Shown: one piece after another, positions 15,675 to 25,000 of the stretch
Layout of the letters: every line of letters begins with the position of its first letter
Numbering within the stretch: the first letter of the stretch is position 1
Source of the DNA: Kiritimatiellia bacterium
GTDB lineage: Bacteria > Verrucomicrobiota > Kiritimatiellia > RFP12 > UBA1067
Direction of reading: 5' to 3'
Length of the DNA: 26,414 nt
Assembly: GCA_017628165.1 (NCBI GenBank)
Contig: JAGBZQ010000007.1
Coordinates: 1 to 26,414, forward strand
Program-made: the position numbers and the translations under genes
The notes under the pieces: generated by a model
What the model was told of the DNA's origin: nothing
The model's input: the letters and a program-made list of their open reading frames with translations, nothing else
The model's database searches: none

Positions 15675-16378
15675 CAGCCGCGATTACGCTCCATCTCGCA
15701 CTGGCATTCCATGCACGTAAGGACAAACGGCTGATTCAGAAGACGTGGCTTGCGAATAAGCTGCCCGCACACCGTGCATACGCCATAGGTGCCGTCTTCA
15801 ATCCTATGAAGAGCCTCCTCGATTTGCTGAATGGTGCGGTGGATATTGCCCATCTGCCCGAGAGCCTGAAGACGCAGCGTCTGGTTTGTGCCGTCGCCAC
15901 CATCGGCCTCGTGGTCTCCTGATTCGTTAAAACCGGTAGCCTTCATGGCGTCAATGCCGCTCAAGGCCTCCTCGCGGGCCGCAAGAAGGCGCTTGCGGAA
16001 CTCCTTCAGATCCGCCGCGGGAAACTGATCCGTGTTCTGGCCGCGCGCACGCGTAGTGGGACGGGTAGAGAGGCGAATCTCCTGCCCGCGGCGGGATTCG
16101 TCCTCACTGCGGGCCGAGCGCTTCATCTCCTCGGCAATGGACATCGCAAAAGCGATTGCCTTGGAATTGCCGCCGAACTCAACGGGCTTTGATGCCGGCT
16201 TAGAGATTGCCGGAGGCTTGCGGATTATGCGCGGAGGAACGCGCTTGATCTCCGTCTTCTCCACATCCTTGGCCTTGGGGGCAACGACCTCGGCTTTGAC
16301 GGCCTTTTTCGGCGCTGCTTTTGACACAGGCTTCTTGGCGGTCTTTTTCGAACTTGAAGATTCAACTTTTACTGCCAT
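15674..16378 (-). CDS. DksA/TraR-family zinc-finger protein with long basic N-terminal tail
   Basis: The C-terminal part (about 120-234) is a DksA/TraR protein. It has a coiled-coil region with the acidic GDHEADGGDGTNQT and a four-Cys zinc finger (Cys201, Cys204, Cys222, Cys225). DksA-type proteins enter the RNA polymerase secondary channel and, with ppGpp, reset promoter activity. The first 60-70 residues are a low-complexity Lys/Ala/Pro tail (many KK and KA pairs) that looks disordered and nucleic-acid binding. Such tails are common in PVC and related bacteria. The catalytic tip DxxDA of E. coli DksA is not clearly present, so the exact activity is open. A strong AGGAGG Shine-Dalgarno lies 6 bases before the ATG. 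It is the first gene of the operon with lspA, miaA and the exchanger. Confidence 0.88.
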   Translation of the reverse strand: MAVKVESSSSKKTAKKPVSKAAPKKAVKAEVVAPKAKDVEKTEIKRVPPRIIRKPPAISKPASKPVEFGGNSKAIAFAMSIAEEMKRSARSEDESRRGQEIRLSTRPTTRARGQNTDQFPAADLKEFRKRLLAAREEALSGIDAMKATGFNESGDHEADGGDGTNQTLRLQALGQMGNIHRTIQQIEEALHRIEDGTYGVCTVCGQLIRKPRLLNQPFVLTCMECQCEMERNRG

Positions 16379-16398
16379 TGGAGGCCTCCTTTCTGCTT

Positions 16399-16430
16399 CA
16401 ATACGATATCTTTTGAATACGATGCCTTTT
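16399..16430 (-). repeat. Tandem 16-base repeat in the dksA-like leader
   Basis: On the minus strand the two copies are AAAAGGCATCGTATTC (16415-16430) and AAAAGATATCGTATTG (16399-16414), 13 of 16 identical and directly adjacent. They fill most of the predicted 5' untranslated region between the -10 element and the Shine-Dalgarno. Confidence 0.65.
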
Positions 16431-16442
16431 GTATATGCGTTT

Positions 16443-16451
16443 ATTCTATCA
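16443..16451 (-). promoter_or_regulatory. Extended -10 element for the dksA-lspA-miaA operon
   Basis: The minus strand reads TGATAGAAT. Its first three bases are the TGA stop codon of greA (16449-16451). The predicted leader is about 57 bases. Confidence 0.55.
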
Positions 16452-18467
16452 TATCTGAAGCTCAGATGGAAGTTTTATCCACTCGCGAACTTCCGCCGGC
16501 AATTCCTCAATGCGCACAATGCTTGCAAACTTGCTGACGCCCTCTACTCCAGGAAGCTCAAACTGGTCGCCCACCTTCTTGCCGAGCATATTCTCCGCAA
16601 GCTTCGCCTTGGAGGAAATAATGCCCATATCGGTATTGTTATCCCACTCGCCGAGAATATGGTAAGTACGCTCACCATCCGGCGCTGCGATAACCACGGT
16701 AACACCCGGCATAACCTCGTCCGTCGTAGCATCGGCAAAATCCCAGGGCTTAACCACCTCAAGCTCGGCTTGCATGACGGACTGCTTCTGCATAAGAGCG
16801 CGCTGCTCGTCCTTGGCATACTGGTACTCGGCATTCTCGCTCAAATCACCATAGCTCTTGGCAAACTCAATACGCTTGACGTTCGCAGGCATATCTTCAT
16901 TGATAAGCTTAAGATACTCAGCTTTGCGCACGGCAAAGCTACGGTAGCTCGTGTAGCGGCCATACTCGCGCTTCTTCTCTGCCTTTACCACATAAGCCTC
17001 AAGCTCGGGAGCGATTCGCGCCATTCTTACGACAATCGTGTGGTGGGTCGAATGGTCCCATGCAACCGATGCCTGGAAACGCTCGAAGAGACGAACCCGA
17101 TCTGCCTCGCCCAACCAGCCGACAACCTTCTTAAGCCACTTTTCGTCCGCAAAAAGGCGACGCACCATGTTCTGCATCTTGAGCGTCTCGCCGCTTTGAC
17201 GCCCTTCGCCAAGCGCAATCGCGTGATTGAGAAGAGTTACGAGCGGCGGAAGCTCGGCCCAATCCATGAACGCCTCATACTTGCCGACGATCAGCGTCGT
17301 GAGCGTAGCTGGCGCATTGGGGCTGCGCATAAGCTCACCCACAGCTTCACGACAGGCGGAATCATCCTTGCCATAGCGCTGAACGAGCTCGGCAACGGCC
17401 GTAAAGCAAAATTCGTCAAACGACTTGTAGAGCTTGATGCGATTAGTCTCGTCGTTGGCGAGGAAATCGATCATTGCGCCAACCTCACGCGCGGGAAGAT
17501 CCACTGCCGCCTTAACATAGCGCTTGCGGTCCATGAGATACTCGCGCATCTCATCAAGCGAAGGTGCGCCAAGCCCCATTTCGCGAACGGCAATGGCAAG
17601 GCGAGCATAAAGCGCATCGTCAACGCCGCGCGCAGCCGTAACAGCAAACTGGAAACGGCTGGCTATCTGCGCTTTCACATCGTCAGAAGCTTCCTTGAAT
17701 TTCCCCTGCTGAACAAATTCGCGCGCACCAGAGAGAATGAGCCTCGGATCCGTCTCATGCGAAAACGCCATAAGCCAAACATCACCATAATTGTTGGCGG
17801 AGGCTCTTACGCGAATAGGATCGGTACGGCGGACGGGAATCTCAACGAGCTTATCCTTCTTCAGGGCTTCACGAGCGCCATCCCAGAACTTCTTCCAATT
17901 CACGGCCTTCACAAAACCATTGGAGACGCAGATAGACTCAAGGCGCACAACCGGCATATCGCCATAACTCTTGAGAACGGCCTTCACGAAATCGGCAGGC
18001 CTCTCCTTGAGCATCGCCTCAAATGCGGCCGGATCGGCCTGGCGAAGAACGAGAATGTGATCCTCGGAGGGGATTTCAAGCATATCCACGGCGGCATCGT
18101 ACGAGAACTGATGACCCTTGCGGGTCTTGAAATCCACCGTCACGCGGCGGTAGAAGTAATCCACTCGCTTGACCGTACCAAGCCCCCATGCCTCACAAAG
18201 AACCAAGGATCCCACCGTAAAACTGACAAGCTTCTCCACGGCCACAAGAGCCTTGTCCAAAGGCTTCACACCGAAACCGGCACTGTCCAAAAACGAAAGA
18301 AGAAGACGATCGGAAGTCGTCTTCTTCAATACATCCTTGATTCCATCTGCGGAGAGGTTTTTTGCAAGCTCAACCTGATTGTCGCGAACAAGCTTAAACG
18401 CGCCCTCGAAATCCTTGTTCGCGGCGCTTTCATTTAGCTTAACTACCAGTTCTTCCATTACAGACAT
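16449..18467 (-). CDS. greA: GreA-type transcription elongation factor with long N-terminal extension
   Basis: The last 155 residues or so are a GreA factor. It has a coiled-coil with the catalytic tip GDLSENAEY (Asp541, Glu544), which stimulates RNA cleavage by backtracked RNA polymerase, followed by the FKBP-like C-terminal domain (about 585-660). The preceding 510 or so residues are mostly helical. They include a small beta domain at about 85-135 (WGLGTVKRVDYFYRRVTVDF) that looks like a Tudor/CarD-type polymerase- or nucleic-acid-binding fold. Chlamydial GreA has a similar size (about 715 residues), so this is the PVC form of the protein, not a new fusion. The ATG at 18467 has an AAGGAG Shine-Dalgarno with 8-base spacing and a -10 element upstream. 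It is monocistronic or reads into the dksA operon. Confidence 0.9.
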   Translation of the reverse strand: MSVMEELVVKLNESAANKDFEGAFKLVRDNQVELAKNLSADGIKDVLKKTTSDRLLLSFLDSAGFGVKPLDKALVAVEKLVSFTVGSLVLCEAWGLGTVKRVDYFYRRVTVDFKTRKGHQFSYDAAVDMLEIPSEDHILVLRQADPAAFEAMLKERPADFVKAVLKSYGDMPVVRLESICVSNGFVKAVNWKKFWDGAREALKKDKLVEIPVRRTDPIRVRASANNYGDVWLMAFSHETDPRLILSGAREFVQQGKFKEASDDVKAQIASRFQFAVTAARGVDDALYARLAIAVREMGLGAPSLDEMREYLMDRKRYVKAAVDLPAREVGAMIDFLANDETNRIKLYKSFDEFCFTAVAELVQRYGKDDSACREAVGELMRSPNAPATLTTLIVGKYEAFMDWAELPPLVTLLNHAIALGEGRQSGETLKMQNMVRRLFADEKWLKKVVGWLGEADRVRLFERFQASVAWDHSTHHTIVVRMARIAPELEAYVVKAEKKREYGRYTSYRSFAVRKAEYLKLINEDMPANVKRIEFAKSYGDLSENAEYQYAKDEQRALMQKQSVMQAELEVVKPWDFADATTDEVMPGVTVVIAAPDGERTYHILGEWDNNTDMGIISSKAKLAENMLGKKVGDQFELPGVEGVSKFASIVRIEELPAEVREWIKLPSELQI

Positions 18468-18499
18468 CTTAAATCTCCTTGAGAAATTTTGTTCAAGAA

Positions 18500-18508
18500 A
18501 TTATATCA
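18500..18508 (-). promoter_or_regulatory. Extended -10 element of greA
   Basis: The minus strand reads TGATATAAT after a run of T. It lies just downstream of the MATE gene stop codon (18515-18517). Predicted leader is about 25 bases. Confidence 0.7.
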
Positions 18509-18514
18509 AAAAAT

Positions 18515-19933
18515 CTATTCGCTGTGTTTCCCTGCCGAAATTTTGGCACGATGAGTCTTGAGCACATTGATAGACATCCATTTGCCGCGGTGCCAGCGGA
18601 TCATGGAGCCGACAAACATAATCACAACGTATACCACCATCGTGGCCCAAAGAGCCGGCATTGTGTTGCAGAACTTGACTACGGCAAAAACAAGCGGAAG
18701 CCAAATGCCAAACGCAGCCACAAGAATCCAGCACATCACAAACCCGGTATCCCCCGCCCCTTTCAATGCGCCGGAAAGAATCACGTCCGCCGCATCAAAA
18801 ACCTGCCATACCGCCATCAGCACGAGAAGAATAAAACCCATGGAGATAAACTCGGCCGCAAAGAGAGGATCCTCCGGCGCAAAAACCGAAAGAATCGGGC
18901 GATAGAAGATAACAGTCAAAAGCGAAGGTACGACGACCGTCAGCACGCCAAGAAAAACCGTACGCATGCCATCGCGCTTGGCGGCGACCGAATCGCGGCG
19001 CCCCTGAGCCTGCCCCACAAGGGTTGCCGCGCCGAGAGCAAACCCCTCCATCGGGGCAAAGAGAAGATAATTTACGGTAAAACAAGCGTTTGAGACTGCA
19101 AGAGCCACGTCGCTCACCCTGCCCGTCACAAAAACGAATACCGTAAACGAAAGAATGTTGAGAACGGAATATCCTCCGCTCGGGATGCCAAACCTTAGAA
19201 TGCGCCACACAAGGGAGAAAAATTCCACAGATGAAGTCCGCTCGCGCAACCGCCCACGCTCTTTAATCCGCTGGAACGCGGAAAAAGACGCGAGCACAAT
19301 CCACTGCACAGCCATAGAGGCAACAGTTGCGTACGCAGCGCCGGCCACACCCATTTCAGGAATGAAACGCCAACCGAATATGAAAATAGGATCTATCGCG
19401 ATATTCAAGACATTCCCTAGCACATTGACGAAAAAAACGAGCCGAGTATGCCCACGCCCCGTAAAATATGATGAAGCTGCCATCTGAAGAAAAAGGAAAA
19501 TTCCGCCGCCCACCGATATCCTATAATACTCATTCTCAAGAGCACACACCTCCGGGCTATGACCGGAAAACCGGAAGATAAAATCACCTATCGGTATGAA
19601 GGCAAACATCAAAAGCCCAGAGACGATGGCAATAAAAACGCCCGAGCGATAACTCAAAACCTCCATTTTGGCGTTTCTCGCTCCGTGATACTGCGCTACA
19701 AACGTCCCCGAATAACCAACAATCGACTGGAAAAACCCTAGCGCGACGAAAGCAAGCATGGATGCCGGAAGGACAGCCTCCAATGCCGCCATGGAATATG
19801 TGGACAGGAATGCCCTGTCGACAAACTGCATGAGGGCATTGTTCACCATCCCCAAGGCAAGCGGCCAGACAAGCTTTAAGATGCCGCTGTAGCTTGTGCC
19901 TCGTTTTTGAGAAGCCTGTTCCACTGCGCTCAA
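18515..19933 (-). CDS. MATE-family multidrug/cation efflux transporter
   Basis: The protein is about 472 residues with twelve hydrophobic helices in two related halves. The first has LGMVNNALMQFVDRAFLS and the second has FGIPSGGYSVLNILSF, as expected for NorM/DinF-type Na+ or H+ drug antiporters. Other typical segments are NVLNIAIDPIFIFGW, GVAGAAYATVAS and LSGALKGAGDTGF. It should export cationic compounds across the inner membrane. An open frame extends back to an ATG at 20050, but that would overlap the corA end by over 100 bases. The TTG at 19931-19933, one base after the corA stop, gives the normal family length, with GTG at 19924 as a second choice. Neither has a strong Shine-Dalgarno, so coupling to corA translation is likely. 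It is the last gene of the pheS-corA operon. Confidence 0.88.
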   Translation of the reverse strand: MSAVEQASQKRGTSYSGILKLVWPLALGMVNNALMQFVDRAFLSTYSMAALEAVLPASMLAFVALGFFQSIVGYSGTFVAQYHGARNAKMEVLSYRSGVFIAIVSGLLMFAFIPIGDFIFRFSGHSPEVCALENEYYRISVGGGIFLFLQMAASSYFTGRGHTRLVFFVNVLGNVLNIAIDPIFIFGWRFIPEMGVAGAAYATVASMAVQWIVLASFSAFQRIKERGRLRERTSSVEFFSLVWRILRFGIPSGGYSVLNILSFTVFVFVTGRVSDVALAVSNACFTVNYLLFAPMEGFALGAATLVGQAQGRRDSVAAKRDGMRTVFLGVLTVVVPSLLTVIFYRPILSVFAPEDPLFAAEFISMGFILLVLMAVWQVFDAADVILSGALKGAGDTGFVMCWILVAAFGIWLPLVFAVVKFCNTMPALWATMVVYVVIMFVGSMIRWHRGKWMSINVLKTHRAKISAGKHSE

Positions 19934-19934
19934 A

Positions 19935-20888
19935 TCAGAATCTGCGGCGTTTCGAAAGAAGATAAAGGACAAACCCGATAAACCCGGTCGAACACGCTGA
20001 TATCGCGGCGAGTATCCAGAAGACCTTGGAATCCCCTGCGCCCTCGACAAAAGGCAACTTGATGTTCATGCCGTATGCGGAGGTAATCAAGGTGGGAACA
20101 GCAAGAAAAATCGTAACAACCGTCAGATACTTCATGACGTTGTTAAGATTGTTGTTAATAAGAGAGGCAAAGGTATCAAGCGTACCGTTCAGGATGTTCG
20201 CGTGAATCGTCGCCGTCTCAAGCGCCTGCTGATACTCGACCATGGCGTCTTCAAGCTGATCGCGGTCATCTTCAGAAAGTGAAAGCTGACGTGCCGTATT
20301 GGCGCGGGCAAGAGCGATGGAATCCGCCTTGAGAGATGTGGTGAAATATACGAACGTCTTTTCAATCGTGAGGAGCTTCAAAAGCACCTCGTTGGAAATC
20401 GACTGATGAAGCTCCTCCTCAAGGGCGATTGTGCGCTGATGCAAGTCCTGAATATAGCGCAGAAAAAGAACACCTCCATGCCACAAAAGGCGAAACGCGA
20501 AGCGATACTGGTCACTCGGCGGACAGACGCGGCGAATCTGATCGAGAAACGCCGAGGAAACCGGCGTGCGCGCACTGCAGACGGTGATGACGGAACTGCC
20601 GAAAAGAATGATACCGAGCGGAACGGTGCGATAGGGAACGACCTCGTCATCCCCGTCGATGGGACAGGGAACATGAATAATGAGCATCGACGAATCGTCG
20701 TCATAATCGAAACGCGGACGTTCTTCGGAGTCAAGAGGGTCTGTCAAAAAATCGCGAGGAACCTGCGAGAAGGAAAGAACCCTCTCAAGCTCGGTCGTAG
20801 TGGGCTCAACAAGATTAATCCAGCACGAAGACGCAAAGTCAAGCGTTTCCTTGAGGCCTCCGTTCTCCCACTTGTATATTGAAATCAT
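19935..20888 (-). CDS. corA: CorA-family magnesium/divalent cation transporter
   Basis: The 317-residue protein has a large soluble N-terminal funnel domain, a long stalk helix (about 160-250) and two C-terminal membrane helices. The signature YGMN at 272-275 closes the first helix, and the protein ends with a basic KRRRF tail. CorA forms a pentameric Mg2+ (also Co2+/Ni2+) channel in the inner membrane. The ATG at 20888 has a GGAGG Shine-Dalgarno and lies 36 bases downstream of the pheS stop. That Mg2+ uptake is transcribed with an aminoacyl-tRNA synthetase (a Mg-ATP enzyme) is probably coincidental. Confidence 0.93.
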   Translation of the reverse strand: MISIYKWENGGLKETLDFASSCWINLVEPTTTELERVLSFSQVPRDFLTDPLDSEERPRFDYDDDSSMLIIHVPCPIDGDDEVVPYRTVPLGIILFGSSVITVCSARTPVSSAFLDQIRRVCPPSDQYRFAFRLLWHGGVLFLRYIQDLHQRTIALEEELHQSISNEVLLKLLTIEKTFVYFTTSLKADSIALARANTARQLSLSEDDRDQLEDAMVEYQQALETATIHANILNGTLDTFASLINNNLNNVMKYLTVVTIFLAVPTLITSAYGMNIKLPFVEGAGDSKVFWILAAISACSTGFIGFVLYLLSKRRRF

Positions 20889-20924
20889 GACCGCCCTCCA
20901 TTGCGCAAACGCACCACAAGCGCT

Positions 20925-21932
20925 TTAAGCCAACTGATCGAGGAACCTTACATCGTTCTCGTAAAGCCAGCGAATATCCTGAATGCCGTACTTGATCATG
21001 GCGATACGCTCCACTCCAAAGCCGAACGCATAACCGGAGACCTCAGCGGGATCATAGCCGACGTGCTCGAAGACACGCGGATCCACCATGCCGGCGCCTG
21101 CCACCTCGATCCAACCAGACTGCTTGCAGACATTGCAGCCCTTGCCCTTGCAGACATGGCAAGTGAAATCCACCTCCACGGAAGGCTCCGTGAACGGGAA
21201 GAAGTGAGGCCTGAAGCGGACGGTTACACCGTCACCCATCATCTCCTTGGCGAAATACGCAAGAACGCTCTTAAGATCCGCAAGCGAAACGCTCTTGGTG
21301 TCCACATAAAGACCTTCAATCTGATGGAAGTTCGCCGAATGCGTGGCATCCGTCGTATCACGGCGGTATGTACGGCCGGGACAAATCACGCGGACAGGCG
21401 GCTTGTTGGCCATCATGGCGCGAATCTGCACAGGCGAAGTCTGCGTACGGAGAAGACAATCCTCTCCGAACCAGAAGGTATCGCTCCTGTCCATCGAAGG
21501 ATGGTGCTGCGGCGTATTGAGAGCCGTGAAGTTGTTGAACTTATTCTCAAGCTCGGGACCATCGGCCACGGTAAATCCGAGGCGCCCGAAAATGGCGGCG
21601 CTCTCCTCTATCACTCGCGAAAGCGGATGCTTGACGCCAAGCCCCCACCAGCGTCCGGCCATAGTCAAATCGGCATCCACAGGCTTCTCGGCCGCGGCGA
21701 AGCCTTTGGCCTGAAGAGCAGCCTCAACTTCTGCGCGCCATGCCTGCACAGCCTTGCCGAACATGGGCCGCTCCTCTTTCGGAACATCCTTCATGGCTTT
21801 GATAAGCGCGGGGATCGATCCGTTGCGCCCTACATACTTAACGCGCAATGCTTCTACGGCGGCCGCGTCCGCTGCGGCCACCACTTCCTCAAGGCTCTGA
21901 GCCTTGGCAATCTCAAGTTCTGCCAGAGTCAT
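20925..21932 (-). CDS. pheS: Phenylalanyl-tRNA synthetase alpha subunit
   Basis: The 335-residue class II synthetase subunit charges tRNA-Phe as an alpha2-beta2 enzyme with PheT. It has an N-terminal coiled-coil (1-85) and motif 2 (RVICPGRTYRRDTTDATHSANFHQ), which binds ATP. HFFPFTEPSVEVDF and motif 3 GFGVER (304-309) complete the catalytic core. A CHVC...CNVC pair of Cys motifs (258-269) is present, as in many bacterial PheS. Length is normal. Unlike the usual pheST arrangement, pheT does not follow; corA does. The ATG at 21932 has AGAGGA, then a run of eight T, upstream. Confidence 0.96.
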   Translation of the reverse strand: MTLAELEIAKAQSLEEVVAAADAAAVEALRVKYVGRNGSIPALIKAMKDVPKEERPMFGKAVQAWRAEVEAALQAKGFAAAEKPVDADLTMAGRWWGLGVKHPLSRVIEESAAIFGRLGFTVADGPELENKFNNFTALNTPQHHPSMDRSDTFWFGEDCLLRTQTSPVQIRAMMANKPPVRVICPGRTYRRDTTDATHSANFHQIEGLYVDTKSVSLADLKSVLAYFAKEMMGDGVTVRFRPHFFPFTEPSVEVDFTCHVCKGKGCNVCKQSGWIEVAGAGMVDPRVFEHVGYDPAEVSGYAFGFGVERIAMIKYGIQDIRWLYENDVRFLDQLA

Positions 21933-21958
21933 AAAAAAAATCCTCTAAATTTTCGTTC

Positions 21959-21967
21959 ATTATACCA
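21959..21967 (-). promoter_or_regulatory. Extended -10 element of pheS
   Basis: The minus strand reads TGGTATAAT, in the same ATTTGGTATAAT context as the acyl-CoA ligase promoter. Predicted leader is about 20 bases, so there is no room for a T-box or attenuator. Confidence 0.7.
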
Positions 21968-21976
21968 AATATCCCT

Positions 21977-21990
21977 CCCTATTTATAGGG
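21977..21990. promoter_or_regulatory. Palindrome in the pheS / efflux divergent promoter region
   Basis: CCCTATTTATAGGG is an inverted repeat with 6-base arms and a 2-base centre. It lies in the -35 region of pheS and 14 bases upstream of the efflux -35 box. It could be an operator, but no regulator gene is next to it. Confidence 0.35.
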
Positions 21991-22003
21991 GAAGTTTCTG
22001 CAA

Positions 22004-22032
22004 TTGCATTCTGCGTCCAGATTGTGTATACT
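22004..22032 (+). promoter_or_regulatory. Sigma-70 type promoter of the RND efflux operon
   Basis: A -35 box TTGCAT (22004-22009), 17-base spacer and -10 box TATACT (22027-22032) lie so close to the ATG at 22041 that transcription should start 0-2 bases before it. No Shine-Dalgarno is present. Confidence 0.7.
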
Positions 22033-22040
22033 TTTCTGCT

Positions 22041-25000
22041 ATGAAAAAGATATTCCGCTTCGTAACGGACAACCCCAAAACTGTGATTGCGGCCTTTCTG
22101 CTTATCGCTTTCGCAGGATTCAAACTATTCAAGTCCCTGCCTGTCGACATCTTCCCGGACATCTCTGTTCCTCGCATCACAATTCAGAGCGAAGCGGGCG
22201 GGCTTACCGCAGAAGAAGTTGAGCAGTTTGTCACGATTCCAATCGAATCTGCAGTAAACGGTGCGCCAGGCGTCAAAAAAATCCGCTCAAGTTCAAGCGG
22301 AGGTCTTTCATTCGTATGGGTGGATTTCGACTGGAAAGCCGATCTCACGAAAGCCCGCTTTGATATTTTCGAGCGTCTCTCGCGCATCCAAGATTCCCTT
22401 CCCGAAGAAGCGCACTCCGAAATCTCGCCTCTCGTTTCCGTCACCGGCGAAATCATGCTTGTCGCCCTTACCCCCAAGGACGATTCCATCTCTCCGCTTG
22501 AGATGCGCGAAATCGCAGAATACGATCTCAGGCTGCGGATCATGAGCATTCCCGGAATCGGAGAGGTGGCGGTCATCGGCGCGCGGCTCCCGGAATTTCG
22601 AATTGAAGTAGATCCCCTTAAAGCCGCCGAGCGCGATCTCAGCATCTTTGAGATAATGGAAGCCGCACGCGCCACACGCACCTACTCAAGCGCTGGCTAC
22701 CTGCAGAATGTCGGCGGAGACGAAATCCCCATCAACCAAATCGCCCGCGCAGACACTCTCGAAGAAATCAGAAACGCGCCTGTCCCGCTATCCATTGGAG
22801 GTTCGCTAAAGCTCTCCGAAATCGCTGAGGTGTCCGTCAAAGGCGAATACCGCCGCGGCAGCGCCTCCTTTAACGGACGCGAAGCCGTAGTCCTCTCCGT
22901 CCAGAAAGCGCCCGGAGGCAACACGCCCGAGCTTACGGCACAAATCGAAAAGGCTCTTGCCGACTTTGCGATCTCTCCCGCAGGAAGGCGCATCGAAGTG
23001 CATTCAGACGCATATCGCCAGGCGGACTTCATAGACAAATCCATCAAGGGCGCAGGCAGCGTCGCGATAGACGCCGCAATCGTCGTGGCGATCGTCCTGC
23101 TGGTGACTCTCCTCGAGCTAAGGACAATTCTCATCGTCCTCGCCACGCTTCCCTTCTCTATTCTTGCAGGGCTCATACTTTTTCCCGTATTCGGAATCGG
23201 CATCGACGTGATGACGCTTGGCGGGTTCGCCGTAGCCGCAGGAGACATAGTGGATGCCGCGATCATCTTCACGGAAGTGACAAGGCGCCGTCTCCGCGAA
23301 CGCGCGGCCCTCCCCGAAAGCGAAAGGAAAAGCATTCAGGCCACAATCGCCGAGGCTGCATCTTCCGTAGCTCCGTCTGTTATCTTCTCCACTCTTTTGG
23401 TGGCCATTGTATTCGTTCCGCTTTTAATGCTCTCGGGGCTTGAAGGGAAATTCTTCAGACCTCTCGCACTTTCATACATAAGCGTATTCTTCGCCTCACT
23501 CATAGCCGCCATGGCCATCGTCCCTGCGCTTACAATCATCTTTGGCGTCGGCAGATCTGGTGAAGGCTCTTGCAAAACCAAATCTCGCCTATCTCCAGGC
23601 ATACGGGCCATGAGAGCGATCTACCGCCCGCTTCTCTCTCTTGTCCTTAAATTCCCAAAGACGACGCTTCTCTTGGCGGCAGCCGCAACGATCCTCGCCG
23701 CGTGCGTAGCCAAAACTTTTGGCTCCAGCTTCCTGCCTCCATTCCGCGAAGACTCCTACAATGTCATTCTTGCGCTCCCCCCTGGCGCATCGCTCGCCGA
23801 AACAGAGCGCATAAGCGAAGCCGCCGTTCCTGCGCTCAGGGCAATCCCCGGAGTTCTTTCCGTTACGCGCCGCACGGGACGAGCCGAGCGCGATCAGCAC
23901 GCAGAGCCGGTCTCAAGCTCAGAGTTTGTGGTCCGCATCGACCTCAACAGCGATACTGAGCTTATCAAGGAGCAGATCCGCAAAGAACTCGGCTCTTTCC
24001 CTGGATGCGCCCTCGCAGTAAGCTATCCCATCGCACATCGCATAAGCGCCGTCCTCTCTGGATCGGAAGCGGAAATAGCCATCAACATCTACACAGAAGA
24101 CCTTGCCACCTTGCGCAAGGCCGCCGCAAAAATCAAAGACTCTCTCATGTCCATGAATTCCGTGACTGACGTACGCGCCAACCGAGAAATCACGGTACGC
24201 ACGCTGCGCGTCATCTACGATCTTGATTCATTGGGAGAAGCGGGGATTACCCTGAAAGAGGCCGGCGAACAAGTTTCGGCGGCGTTTAACGGAGCCGTCG
24301 TGGGAGAAGTCCGAAACGGACTAAGAAAACGCCAAGTCACAATCCGACTTGCCGGCGACGACATCCAATACGACACAGACACCTTGAAATCGCTCCTCCT
24401 CTCCGGAAAGAGCAATCGCAGGGTAAGGCTTGATGAAGTGGCGGAAATAATTCCCATAGAAGCGCCCAACCTCCTTCTGCGTGAAGGAGCAAGGCGCAAG
24501 GCGCTTGTCACCTGCAACCCGGCAAGCGGAGCGAACATCGGCGGAATCGTCAAAGAGCTCAGCCGTGTCCTTGAGCCTATAGCGGCGGAATATGGAGTCT
24601 CCATCGAATTCGGCGGCAGTTTCAAAGCTCGCGAAAGCGCCGCGGAAAGCCTCGTCGTTATCAGCGCTGGGCTTGGCGCAGTTATCTTCGCCCTTCTTAT
24701 CTTTGCGCTTGGCTCGCCGAAGGCGGCACTCATCGCGCTGCTCAACATCCCGCTCGGGCTTATCGGCGCCGTGGCGGCGGTGGCGGCCGCGCATCCCGTT
24801 CTCTCCGTCTCTTCTCTTGTGGGATTCGTAACGGTGGCAGGATTCCTCCTCAGAAACGGAATACTTCTTCTCAACTGCTACAGATCCCGCATGGCCGAAG
24901 GCGAAAGCCTTGCAGATGCCGTACTACACGGGTCGGAGGAACGCATGGCCCCTATCATCCTCACATCGCTGACTACAGTCCTCGGGCTCATCCCGATTGT

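Noticed and set aside
16380..16389. Palindrome GGAGGCCTCC covering the dksA-like Shine-Dalgarno
   Set aside because: Without a loop it cannot fold on itself in the mRNA, so sequestration is unlikely; probably chance.
16032..18437. An 801-codon open frame on the plus strand
   Set aside because: It lies entirely antisense to the greA and dksA-like genes, is rich in His/Arg/Leu as expected for a complement frame, and shows no domain.
19934..20050. Longer N-terminus of the MATE transporter from the ATG at 20050
   Set aside because: It overlaps the corA 3' end by more than 100 bases and encodes an Arg/Ser-rich stretch with no family counterpart.
20901..22040. N-terminal extension of the RND pump frame by 380 codons
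   Set aside because: It is antisense to pheS; the promoter and family similarity place the start at the ATG at 22041.
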